A DNA stretch of 16,012 nt from a bacterium (lineage in GTDB: Bacteria; AUK180): the NCBI GenBank assembly GCA_021162505.1, contig JAGGYO010000182.1:1-16012 (forward strand), read 5' to 3'. The translations under genes and the position numbers were made by a program. Below the pieces are notes generated by a model. It was not told the DNA's origin. It saw nothing but the letters and a program-made list of their open reading frames with translations, and made no database searches. Positions 7,627 through 14,331 of the stretch are shown in pieces. The number at the start of each line of letters is the position of its first letter. Positions within the stretch are counted from its first letter, which is position 1.

Positions 7627-8056
7627 AAAGATCTTATTTATTTTGGGAAGTAAAAGTGATCACAAATACTTTGCACCCGTGGAGGAAATGTTGAGGGAAA
7701 CGGGAATATCCTATGAGCTGAAATTCCTCTCTGCGCACAGAAATACAGTTGAACTTGTAGAATTCTGTCAAAGTGAAGGGAATAATTATTCGTCCATCGT
7801 TGCAGCTGCAGGATTTTCCGCCGCGTTGCCCGGCCTTGTTGCATCACTTGTCAATATTCCTGTCATTGGTGTTCCCATCTCTTCTTCACCAATAAAGATC
7901 GATTCACTTTTTTCCATGATCGAAATGCCAAAGGGTGTTCCACTTGCCGTTGTTTCTTATGATAAAACGGGATTTCAAAATAGTGTTTTATTATCATTGA
8001 GAATAATGGGTGATCTGGAAAAGTATGAAGCATTTAAAAAGAGGGTTTTAGGATGA
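7616..8056 (+). CDS. purE: AIR carboxylase / N5-CAIR mutase PurE (divergent)
   Basis: Makes CAIR, the substrate of PurC. The 146-residue protein has the PurE fold motifs GSKSDH (11-16), FLSAHR (37-42, His41), PVIGVPISSS (82-91) and DSLFSMIEMPKGVPLAVV (about 96-113), so it resembles class I bacterial PurE overall. The family loop GAGGAAHLPG reads AAAGFSAALPG (63-73), so the conserved active-site His of that loop is Ala70. The class II GRSNGL signature is also absent. Whether it uses N5-CAIR (needing PurK) or CO2 directly cannot be told; no purK lies in this window. The start is TTG with a strong Shine-Dalgarno. The stop shares ATGA with purB (8053-8056). Confidence 0.9.
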   Translation: MKDKKILFILGSKSDHKYFAPVEEMLRETGISYELKFLSAHRNTVELVEFCQSEGNNYSSIVAAAGFSAALPGLVASLVNIPVIGVPISSSPIKIDSLFSMIEMPKGVPLAVVSYDKTGFQNSVLLSLRIMGDLEKYEAFKKRVLG

Positions 8057-9462
8057 TCCCAAGGTATGAAGATAAAAAAATAAAGAGTATTTGGTCTCAA
8101 AATAATCGAATTAAAAAGTTTATAAGGATCGAAGCAGGTCTATTGAAATACTACGAATCCATTTGCTATGTAAAAAAGAACACATACAAAAAGATCCTTG
8201 CTGCTAAGGTTACAGCAAAGGAGGTGGATGCGAGGGAACGCATTACAAAGCATGATATCATTGCCTTTTTAGAAGTTCTTGAAAAAAAATCCGGTGTATC
8301 AAAGGGTTTACACATGGGACTTACATCATCTGATATTCTGGATACTGCAACAGGTCTTCAAATAAAGGAAACAAGAAAATATATTGAAAAGATACTAAAA
8401 AATTTAAAAAATGTGCTCTGGGAAAAGGCGAATGAATACAAAACCCTTCCCATTTTGGGTAGGACTCATAATATTACTGCACAGCCAATGACACTTGGTC
8501 TGAAGATACTCAATTGGTTCGTAGAATTTGAAAGAAGCAATGATTATTTTATTCGGGTAATGAAAGACGGTGAATGCGGAATGATATCTGGTCCTGTTGG
8601 AACTTATGAAAATGTTGCGCCAAAGACGGAGGATTTCATCTTGAACAACCTTGGTCTGAAGAAAGCACATGCTACGAATCAGATCATTCAAAGAGATATT
8701 TACGCAAGGATAATTTCAGAGGGATCTATCCTTGCAAGTGTAATAGAACGCATAGCAACGCAGATCCGACTGCTTTCACATATGGAGATAAATGAGATAA
8801 ACGAACCGTTCTCAAAGGGACAAAAGGGTTCCTCCGCCATGCCTCATAAGAAAAATCCCATTAGGAGTGAAAGGATCTCGGGACTTTCAAGATTGGTTCG
8901 GGGATTTACACAATCTGCAATGGAGAACATTATTTTGTGGCATGAAAGAGATATCTCAAACTCATCACTTGAACGGATAATCATACCGGATTTTTTCCAC
9001 ACCTTGGTCTTTATTGCAAAGGAACTAACGGCAATAATGAGTGATATTGTGGTGAGAAAAGATGATATAAAGCGAAATATCAAGAGTGCAAATGAGATAT
9101 ATTATTCTGGTGTGCTATTGGTCGAACTAATGAAAAGAGGACAGAAACGAAAAGGTGCCTATGAATTAATCCAACCATTAGTATTTGAAAGCATTGAAAA
9201 ACGCAGACCATTCTCAAGGATCGTTATGGCTGATAAAAAGATGGTAAAAATATTTGGAGAAAAAGATTTAAAAGCCATTTTCCATATTGGATTTTTTTTG
9301 AAATATGTGAATGAAGTATTTCAAGAGGCCAAAGGAAGACAGTTGAAGGTTGAGAATGGAGAATTAAAAGAGAATACAAGGAAAAAGAAATGGAATAAAC
9401 ACAGAGCACCGGAGCATAAGCAGGGTAAAAAAAAGGGAAAAAATGAAAGATATAAAAAATAG
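8053..9462 (+). CDS. purB: Adenylosuccinate lyase PurB with abnormal basic C-terminal tail
   Basis: Fumarase/aspartase-superfamily lyase used twice: SAICAR to AICAR, and adenylosuccinate to AMP. The 469-residue protein shows KHDIIAF (66-72, His67), GLTSSDILDTA (89-99), GRTHNITAQP (136-145), the superfamily signature KGQKGSSAMPHKKNP (255-269) with the catalytic serine loop, and WHERDISNSSLER (296-308). The GRTHGVHAEP motif is altered, with the first His kept (139) and the second changed to Thr. PurB homology ends near residue 425. The remaining 44 or so residues are very basic and come from repeat DNA: a KVENGEL-type stretch followed by KWNKHRAPEHKQG, whose DNA recurs 85 bp downstream. I infer that insertion or expansion of repeats displaced the original stop. 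The core enzyme should still be functional. The start is coupled to purE by ATGA, with GAGGG 7 bases upstream. Confidence 0.95.
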   Translation: MIPRYEDKKIKSIWSQNNRIKKFIRIEAGLLKYYESICYVKKNTYKKILAAKVTAKEVDARERITKHDIIAFLEVLEKKSGVSKGLHMGLTSSDILDTATGLQIKETRKYIEKILKNLKNVLWEKANEYKTLPILGRTHNITAQPMTLGLKILNWFVEFERSNDYFIRVMKDGECGMISGPVGTYENVAPKTEDFILNNLGLKKAHATNQIIQRDIYARIISEGSILASVIERIATQIRLLSHMEINEINEPFSKGQKGSSAMPHKKNPIRSERISGLSRLVRGFTQSAMENIILWHERDISNSSLERIIIPDFFHTLVFIAKELTAIMSDIVVRKDDIKRNIKSANEIYYSGVLLVELMKRGQKRKGAYELIQPLVFESIEKRRPFSRIVMADKKMVKIFGEKDLKAIFHIGFFLKYVNEVFQEAKGRQLKVENGELKENTRKKKWNKHRAPEHKQGKKKGKNERYKK

Positions 9463-9510
9463 AAAAGAAAAACAATGGAATAAATACAGAGCACCGGAGC
9501 ATAAGCATGG
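9389..9510 (+). repeat. Direct repeat pair at the purB 3' end (copies 9389-9425 and 9474-9510)
   Basis: Two 37-bp copies, 35 of 37 bases identical, offset by 85 bp. Copy 1 is translated in purB as WNKHRAPEHKQG. Copy 2 lies after the purB stop in a +1-shifted frame and would read WNKYRAPEHKHG inside a possible 25-codon ORF (ATG 9443 to TAG 9518-9520). The offset is not a multiple of three, so if the two were once in one reading frame, a frameshift has separated them. No function is recognised for this peptide. Confidence 0.8.
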
Positions 9511-9518
9511 AAAAAATT

Positions 9519-9545
9519 AGGGACGGTGGTTAAAATGGTTAAAAT
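9519..9545 (+). repeat. Solo REP-like element end (no transposase attached)
   Basis: AGGGACGGTG followed by an AT-rich stretch with GTTAAA. It matches the sequence in front of the second transposase (15592-15619): the ten-base AGGGACGGTG is identical, and the following 17 or so bases are similar with one indel. No transposase gene follows. It is probably a remnant or a non-autonomous copy. Confidence 0.5.
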
Positions 9546-9676
9546 ACTTTTTAAGAACTTAATGATATCTCAGAATGACAGGAAAAAAGGAAATGAGATT
9601 CCTACGCAAACTTTGTTTGCTCTGAATGACGAAAAGGAGGTTCAAAAGTTCAAATATTCCAAAGTAATCGTATTAA

Positions 9677-9694
9677 GTACTAAGCCATTAGTAC
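9677..9694. repeat. Small inverted repeat
   Basis: GTACTAA-GCCA-TTAGTAC, a perfect 7-bp stem with a 4-base loop. It is AT-rich and not followed by a T-run, so it does not look like an intrinsic terminator. It is part of the repeat mosaic before purS. Confidence 0.5.
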
Positions 9695-9803
9695 GAAGTA
9701 CAGAAACGCTGAATCCTATTTTTCAAATCTTCATTTTCAACTGTCAATTGGACTTTTATCCTTTATCCTATCATAAAAATATAAATAACAATGGAGTAGT
9801 GAT

Positions 9804-10037
9804 ATGAAAATAAAAATTACAGTGCGATTTAAAAAGGGTGTTTTCAATCCAGAAGGTGATACCATTAAAAAGACATTGAATCACCTCGGCTATGAGGAGA
9901 TAAAAAATGTTTTTCTTGAAAAATCGTTTATCCTTGAAATTGACGGTAAGAAATACAAAAAAAAGAATATTGAGACGATTGCAAAGGATATTCTATCAAA
10001 TCCGGTGATAGAGGAGTATGAAATTGAAAAACTTTGA
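9804..10037 (+). CDS. purS: FGAM synthase subunit PurS
   Basis: Small structural subunit that joins PurL and PurQ for ammonia channelling in FGAM synthase. The 77-residue protein begins MKIKITVRFKKGVFNPEGDTIKKTL, the typical PurS opening (VxxKxGVxDPEGxxIxxxL). It continues with LGYEEIKNVFLEKSF and ends in a short acidic/hydrophobic ILSNPVIEEYEIEKL, matching the family's C-terminal ANPVIExY motif. GGAG (9793-9796) lies 7 bases before ATG 9804. It is separated from purL by eight other genes, but its presence fits the small-type PurL. Its 3' end overlaps the purD start. Confidence 0.93.
   Translation: MKIKITVRFKKGVFNPEGDTIKKTLNHLGYEEIKNVFLEKSFILEIDGKKYKKKNIETIAKDILSNPVIEEYEIEKL
10011..10026 (+). 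promoter_or_regulatory. purD: Shine-Dalgarno deciding a TTG start for purD
   Basis: GAGGAG (10011-10016) is only one base away from ATG 10018, too close to use it. It is 7 bases from the in-frame TTG 10024, an ideal distance. TTG 10024 is therefore the preferred start. Confidence 0.6.
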
Positions 10038-11277
10038 TATATTAGTCATTGGTAACGGTGGAAGAGAAGCCGCTATTATCTATAAATTACTGGAACAAAA
10101 TGAGAATATCAATATTTATCAATGGCAGTATCAAGGCGTTATCTCAAATGTAAATCCCTTTTGCAATGATATCGATAGTGATGAAGAACTCTTGAAAGAG
10201 ATCGTGAAACGGGGATTTGATCTTGTGATCATTGGTCCTGAAATACCGCTAGTCAATGGTTTTTCAGATCAATTGAGAGCTTACTCAATCGATGTTTTCG
10301 GACCTTCACAAAGGGGAGCCATGCTTGAAGGGAGCAAGATCTTTGCAAAGGAGTTCATGGAAAAATTCGGTATCCCAACTGCAAAATCCATAACTATATG
10401 TGATTTTGAAGATGAAAAAGATAAATTGAAAAGTGTAATATATCCCGTTTTTATGAAGGCATCCGGTCTTGCCGGTGGCAAAGGTGCCGTTTTTTGTGAA
10501 AATTATGATTTTGCTTTGAAGATATTGGAGGATATTCTGGTAAATAATAAATTTGGAGATCAGGAAGGTGTCTTAGTGGAAGAGTATCTTCAAGGGGTAG
10601 AAATTTCCATGCTGGGACTGATCTCGAATAATAAATATGAAATCTTTCCCCCATCTCGTGACCATAAAAGAGCGTTGGACAATAATGAAGGCTTGAATAC
10701 AGGTGGTATGGGTGCAATTTCTCCGCTTGATGATATTTCAAAATGCGACTATGAGAAATGGGGTAAAATTATCTTTGATAAGGTAATTGCCGGGATGAAG
10801 GCAGAGAATATTCAATACAATGGAGTACTATATGTTGGTTTAATACTCGTGGGTAATATACCTTTTGTATTGGAATTTAATTGTCGCTTCGGCGATCCTG
10901 AGACACAAGTGCTACTGTCCTTATTAAAAAATAATTTGCTGGATATTTTTTTCAATGTTGCAGGTAATAAAGACATTGGAAAAATGGAATTTAAAAATGA
11001 GTATGCTCTTACCGTTGTTCTTGCTGCAAAGGGGTATCCTGAAAGGTATAATAAAAATATTGAAATAAAAAATTATAAAGAATTGATGAAGGATATCAGG
11101 ATAATACCTGCAAATTTGAAAAAGGTTGATGAAAGGTTCTTATCAACAGGCGGAAGAATATTGAATATTACGGGAACAGATAAGAGTTATGCAAAATTAA
11201 GAGAAAAAGTTTATAATACAATAAAGCATTTTAAAAATGAAAATGTTTTTTACAGAATAGATATAGGTGAAATATGA
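10024..11277 (+). CDS. purD: Phosphoribosylamine-glycine ligase PurD (GAR synthetase)
   Basis: ATP-grasp ligase joining phosphoribosylamine and glycine, the second purine step. It has 417 residues from TTG 10024; ATG 10018 would add two. Motifs, numbered from the TTG: ILVIGNGGREAAI (6-18; the usual motif is GSGGREHAL, so the His is Ala here), GPEIPLVNG (71-79), VFGPSQRGAMLEGSKIFAKEF (91-111), the ATP-grasp lysine region FMKASGLAGGKGA (143-155), VLVEEYLQGVEIS (183-195), DHKRALDNNEGLNTGGMGA (213-231), and the metal-binding FNCRFGDPETQ near 10877-10909. The start overlaps purS by 14 bp and the stop shares ATGA with pyrG (11274-11277), linking the purine and pyrimidine sections. Confidence 0.95.
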   Translation: MKNFDILVIGNGGREAAIIYKLLEQNENINIYQWQYQGVISNVNPFCNDIDSDEELLKEIVKRGFDLVIIGPEIPLVNGFSDQLRAYSIDVFGPSQRGAMLEGSKIFAKEFMEKFGIPTAKSITICDFEDEKDKLKSVIYPVFMKASGLAGGKGAVFCENYDFALKILEDILVNNKFGDQEGVLVEEYLQGVEISMLGLISNNKYEIFPPSRDHKRALDNNEGLNTGGMGAISPLDDISKCDYEKWGKIIFDKVIAGMKAENIQYNGVLYVGLILVGNIPFVLEFNCRFGDPETQVLLSLLKNNLLDIFFNVAGNKDIGKMEFKNEYALTVVLAAKGYPERYNKNIEIKNYKELMKDIRIIPANLKKVDERFLSTGGRILNITGTDKSYAKLREKVYNTIKHFKNENVFYRIDIGEI

Positions 11278-12893
11278 AAAGAAGCAAAACAAAGATTATT
11301 TTTGTGACTGGTGGCGTTATTTCAAGTTTGGGTAAGGGAATAACCGCTGCTTCACTTGGTGTTATTTTAAAAGCACATGGTTTCTCCGTGAATAATATGA
11401 AATTTGATCCCTATATAAATGTAGATTCAGGGACAATGAACCCATTTCAGCATGGGGAGGTCTATGTAACAAAGGACGGTGCGGAGACGGATCTTGACCT
11501 TGGGCATTATGAAAGATTTACAGGAAGAGATATGACTGAATCGAATAATGTTACGACAGGAAAGGTTTATAGCAATGTTATTGAAAAAGAAAGAAAAGGG
11601 GAGTATCTCGGCGATTGTGTTCAGGTAGTTCCTCATATTACCAATGATATAAAAGAGCGAATTTATAAATTGGTTCATGGAAAGGATGATTTTCTCATTT
11701 GCGAGATCGGCGGGACTGTTGGAGATATAGAATCTTTACCATTTTTGGAAGCCATCAGACAAGTTCGTTTGGAGTACCCAATGGATGTCCTTAACATTCA
11801 CCTGACCCTTGTTCCGTATATAAAAACAGCAGGCGAATTAAAGACGAAGCCCACTCAGCATTCGGTTAATGAATTGAGAAGGATAGGGATCCAACCTGAC
11901 TTTTTAGGTTGTCGAAGTGAGAAAAAATTGAATAAACATTTGCGAGCAAAGATCTCTCTTTTTTGTAATGTTATCGAGGAAAATGTTATTTCCTTGGTAG
12001 ACATGAAATCTATTTATGAGGTACCAATCAATATTGAAAAGCAGGGTATGGCACAAAAAATAATGGAATATTTTAATCTTTACGAAACGAAAAAGTCCGA
12101 TTATTTGGAAAGATGGGGTGCTTTTTATAATAAATTGATACATCCCAAGGGTAAGATAAAACTTGCTATTGTGGGAAAATATGTGGATCTTACCGATAGT
12201 TATATGAGCATCAAGGAAGCAATTGTTCATGCTTCAAGTTATCTCGAACTTGAGACAGAAGTAAAATGGATAGAGTCGGAGGAATTGGAGGAATCAACTG
12301 ATATATTAAAGGGCTATGACGGTGTTTTGATACCAGGCGGATTTGGTGAAAGAGGAATTGAAGGCATGGTTAAAGCAGCTCAATTTGCAAGAGAAAATAA
12401 CTTACCTTATTTCGGTATATGTCTTGGAATGCAGATAATGGCAATAGAAATAGCACGAAATATTTTGAATCTGGAAAATGCCAATTCAACCGAATTTGAC
12501 AAGTCAACAAAATACAATGTTATTGATATTCAGGAAACTCAAAAAGGAGTTAAAGCAAAAGGCGGAACTCAGCGCTTGGGACATTATCCATGTAAATTGA
12601 AAAAGAACAGTGTAGCCCATGGAGCTTATGAAGAAACAATTATATTGGAAAGACATAGACATAGGTTTGAATTTAACAATAAATATAAAGAACTATATGA
12701 AAAAAATGATGTGATCTTCTCGGGAATATGTCCTGAAAATGATCTGGTAGAGGTAATGGAATTACCAAACCGCCCTTTCTATCTTGGTTGTCAATTTCAT
12801 CCTGAGCTACAATCAAGACCATTAGAAGCACATCCACTTTTTATACAATTTTTAAAAATAATAAAGGAGGTTATGGATGAAAGCCAAAAATAA
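11274..12893 (+). CDS. pyrG: CTP synthase PyrG
   Basis: Aminates UTP to CTP using glutamine and ATP. The 539-residue protein has the N-terminal synthetase domain with VTGGVISSLGKGITAASLG (11-29), KFDPYINVDSGTMNPFQHGEV (43-63) and EIGGTVGDIES (144-154). The class I glutaminase domain has PGGFGERG (354-361), the nucleophile Cys383 in GICLGMQ, HRHRFEFN (461-468) and FHPELQSRP (508-516, His509 and Glu511). All catalytic residues are present and the length is typical. AGGTGA lies just upstream of the ATG, which overlaps the purD stop. The 3' end overlaps pyrR by 17 bp. Confidence 0.97.
   Translation: MKRSKTKIIFVTGGVISSLGKGITAASLGVILKAHGFSVNNMKFDPYINVDSGTMNPFQHGEVYVTKDGAETDLDLGHYERFTGRDMTESNNVTTGKVYSNVIEKERKGEYLGDCVQVVPHITNDIKERIYKLVHGKDDFLICEIGGTVGDIESLPFLEAIRQVRLEYPMDVLNIHLTLVPYIKTAGELKTKPTQHSVNELRRIGIQPDFLGCRSEKKLNKHLRAKISLFCNVIEENVISLVDMKSIYEVPINIEKQGMAQKIMEYFNLYETKKSDYLERWGAFYNKLIHPKGKIKLAIVGKYVDLTDSYMSIKEAIVHASSYLELETEVKWIESEELEESTDILKGYDGVLIPGGFGERGIEGMVKAAQFARENNLPYFGICLGMQIMAIEIARNILNLENANSTEFDKSTKYNVIDIQETQKGVKAKGGTQRLGHYPCKLKKNSVAHGAYEETIILERHRHRFEFNNKYKELYEKNDVIFSGICPENDLVEVMELPNRPFYLGCQFHPELQSRPLEAHPLFIQFLKIIKEVMDESQK
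12864..12879 (+). promoter_or_regulatory. pyrR: Shine-Dalgarno and start of pyrR
   Basis: AAGGAGG (12864-12870) is the strongest ribosome site in the window, 6 bases before ATG 12877. It favours this start over ATG 12898, seven codons further in. Confidence 0.7.
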
Positions 12894-13422
12894 GATCATG
12901 GAAAAGATCGACATTATGCGCTCTCTGAAAAGAATTGCTCATGAAATTGTGGAGTTCAATAAAGGAACAGATTCATTGATAATTTTAGGTATTAGAAGAA
13001 GGGGTGTGCCTTTGGGTAAACTCATCAATGAAGAGATAAAAAAGACAGAAGGTAAATCTGCACCATTCGGCATCTTGGATATTACTCTTTATCGAGATGA
13101 CCTTTCAACCCTGGGAGAAAAACCCAAAGTGAACAGTACAGAGATCAATTTTGACATTAACGATAAAAATATTGTATTAATTGATGATGTACTTTATACG
13201 GGTAGGACCATCCGTTCGGCTATTGACGAGATCATGGATTTCGGCCGTCCGGCATCTGTTCAAGTTGCAGTTCTTATAGATAGGGGACATAGAGAACTTC
13301 CGATATTTGCTAATTATATTGGAAGAACGATCCCCACAAAGAAATCGGAGATCATAAAGGTTATGACAGAAGAAACAGATGGTAAATGGGAAGTATGGAT
13401 CTATGAGAAACTGGATAAATAA
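12877..13422 (+). CDS. pyrR: PyrR: pyrimidine operon regulator / uracil phosphoribosyltransferase
   Basis: PRPP-fold protein. In Bacillus-type bacteria PyrR senses UMP and binds pyr mRNA, and it also has weak uracil phosphoribosyltransferase activity. The 181-residue protein shows LIILGIRRRGVPLG (34-47), DITLYRDDLSTLG (68-80) preceding a basic RNA-contact region, the PRPP loop IVLIDDVLYTGRTIRSAIDE (99-118) and LIDRGHRELPI (133-143), all diagnostic of PyrR. It lies between pyrG and pyrB with overlapping or zero spacing, so there is no leader or attenuator of the Bacillus type next to it. It may act on RNA sites within coding sequence or upstream of the window, or only as an enzyme (inference). 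Confidence 0.95.
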   Translation: MKAKNKIMEKIDIMRSLKRIAHEIVEFNKGTDSLIILGIRRRGVPLGKLINEEIKKTEGKSAPFGILDITLYRDDLSTLGEKPKVNSTEINFDINDKNIVLIDDVLYTGRTIRSAIDEIMDFGRPASVQVAVLIDRGHRELPIFANYIGRTIPTKKSEIIKVMTEETDGKWEVWIYEKLDK

Positions 13423-14328
13423 ATGAAAAAACATCTTATAACAATTTCAGATCTTTCCAAAAATGAGATCATTGAAATATTCAAACAGGGGAAGGTATTT
13501 AAAGATATTTTACAAAGACCTATAAAAAAAATACCAACATTGAGAGGCAAGACCGTGGGTCTATTATTCTTTGAGCCCTCAACCAGAACAAAATTATCAT
13601 TTGAACTGGCGGCAAAAAGAATGTCTGCTGATACTATAAATTTTTCAGCATCAACAAGTTCATTGAAAAAAAATGAGTCCATTAAGGATACGATCATGAC
13701 GCTTGAAGCAATGAAAATTGATATTTATGTTGTTCGACATCCTTCACCGGGCGTTCCTGCAATGATCACAAAGATTATTAAAGGTTCAGTTATCAATGCC
13801 GGAGACGGAGCTCATGCACACCCGACACAAGGAATTCTTGATGCCTATACAGTTTGGGAAAAATTCGGTGATGTCAAGGGTTTACATATTGCCATTTTGG
13901 GAGATGTTAAATATTCCCGTGTAATACGATCGGATATCGAGATCTTCTTAAAATTGGGTGCGCATTTAACACTTTGTACGGCAAAAACATTGATGCCAAA
14001 TTGGATAGATCCCAAGGTGAAATATACAACGAATATTGAAAAGGCGGTAAAAGATGCTGATGTAATTATGGGATTGAGGATGCAAAAAGAAAGACAGGAC
14101 AGTGCCATTATACCTGATGAGATTGAATTCAACACCTTCTTCGGTATAAAAAATATTAAGATCGCGAATAAAAAGAACAATTACATTGTAATGCATCCGG
14201 GACCAATTAACCGTGGTATTGAGATCGATGGGGATATAGCGGATTCTAAACATTCAGTTATAAATGAGCAAGTTACAAATGGCCTTGCAACAAGAATGGC
14301 CATATTCTATGCGCTTTTTCAGGGGTAA
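13423..14328 (+). CDS. pyrB: Aspartate carbamoyltransferase catalytic subunit PyrB
   Basis: Second step of pyrimidine synthesis: carbamoyl phosphate plus aspartate to carbamoyl aspartate. The 301-residue protein has the carbamoyl phosphate loop FFEPSTRTKLSFE (49-61), the catalytic lysine loop SSLKKNES (79-86), RHPSPG (105-110), GDGAHAHPTQGILD (127-140), GDVKYSRVIRS (160-170; the usual motif is GDIxHSRVARS), aspartate-binding LRMQKERQD (218-226) and MHPGPINRG (257-265). The ATG follows the pyrR stop with no gap. No pyrI regulatory subunit follows; pyrC comes next, as in organisms with unregulated ATCase trimers or ATCase-DHOase complexes. Confidence 0.97.
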   Translation: MKKHLITISDLSKNEIIEIFKQGKVFKDILQRPIKKIPTLRGKTVGLLFFEPSTRTKLSFELAAKRMSADTINFSASTSSLKKNESIKDTIMTLEAMKIDIYVVRHPSPGVPAMITKIIKGSVINAGDGAHAHPTQGILDAYTVWEKFGDVKGLHIAILGDVKYSRVIRSDIEIFLKLGAHLTLCTAKTLMPNWIDPKVKYTTNIEKAVKDADVIMGLRMQKERQDSAIIPDEIEFNTFFGIKNIKIANKKNNYIVMHPGPINRGIEIDGDIADSKHSVINEQVTNGLATRMAIFYALFQG

Positions 14329-14331
14329 ATT

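Larger units (their letters stand above)
9463..9803 (+). other. 341-bp gap with no convincing gene: mosaic of short intergenic repeats
   Basis: It contains the second copy of the purB-tail repeat and a REP-like element end at 9519-9545. A CAGAATGAC...GAATGAC segment (9570-9630) contains the 6-bp palindrome GCAAAC-ttt-GTTTGC (9606-9620). There is also a 7-bp inverted repeat GTACTAA-gcca-TTAGTAC (9677-9694). TTCAACTGTC (9736-9745) is the reverse complement of GACAGTTGAA at 9338-9347 inside purB. Such fragments resemble the short, non-coding dispersed repeats common in bacterial intergenic DNA (inference, not tested here). A frame open from GTG 9526 to 9807 exists, but its translation follows the repeat units and resembles no known protein. 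Any promoter for purS onward would have to lie here; none is convincing. Confidence 0.6.

Noticed and set aside
9443..9520. Possible 25-codon basic ORF after purB
   Set aside because: It is short, lies in repeat DNA, and its first half is low-complexity lysine codons. It is kept only as part of the repeat description and a finding.
9677..9694. Hairpin as an intrinsic terminator between purB and purS
   Set aside because: The stem is AT-rich and there is no T-run after it; it fits a repeat fragment better.
9748..9777. Candidate promoter before purS (TTGGAC with CATAAA-like box)
   Set aside because: Both boxes deviate from consensus and spacing is 15 or 18 depending on choice. In such AT-rich DNA this is expected by chance.
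9526..9807. A 93-codon frame starting at GTG that overlaps purS by ATGA
   Set aside because: Its translation simply follows the repeat mosaic (GNEIPTQTLFALND-type repeat text), has no Shine-Dalgarno at a sensible distance and no recognisable domain.
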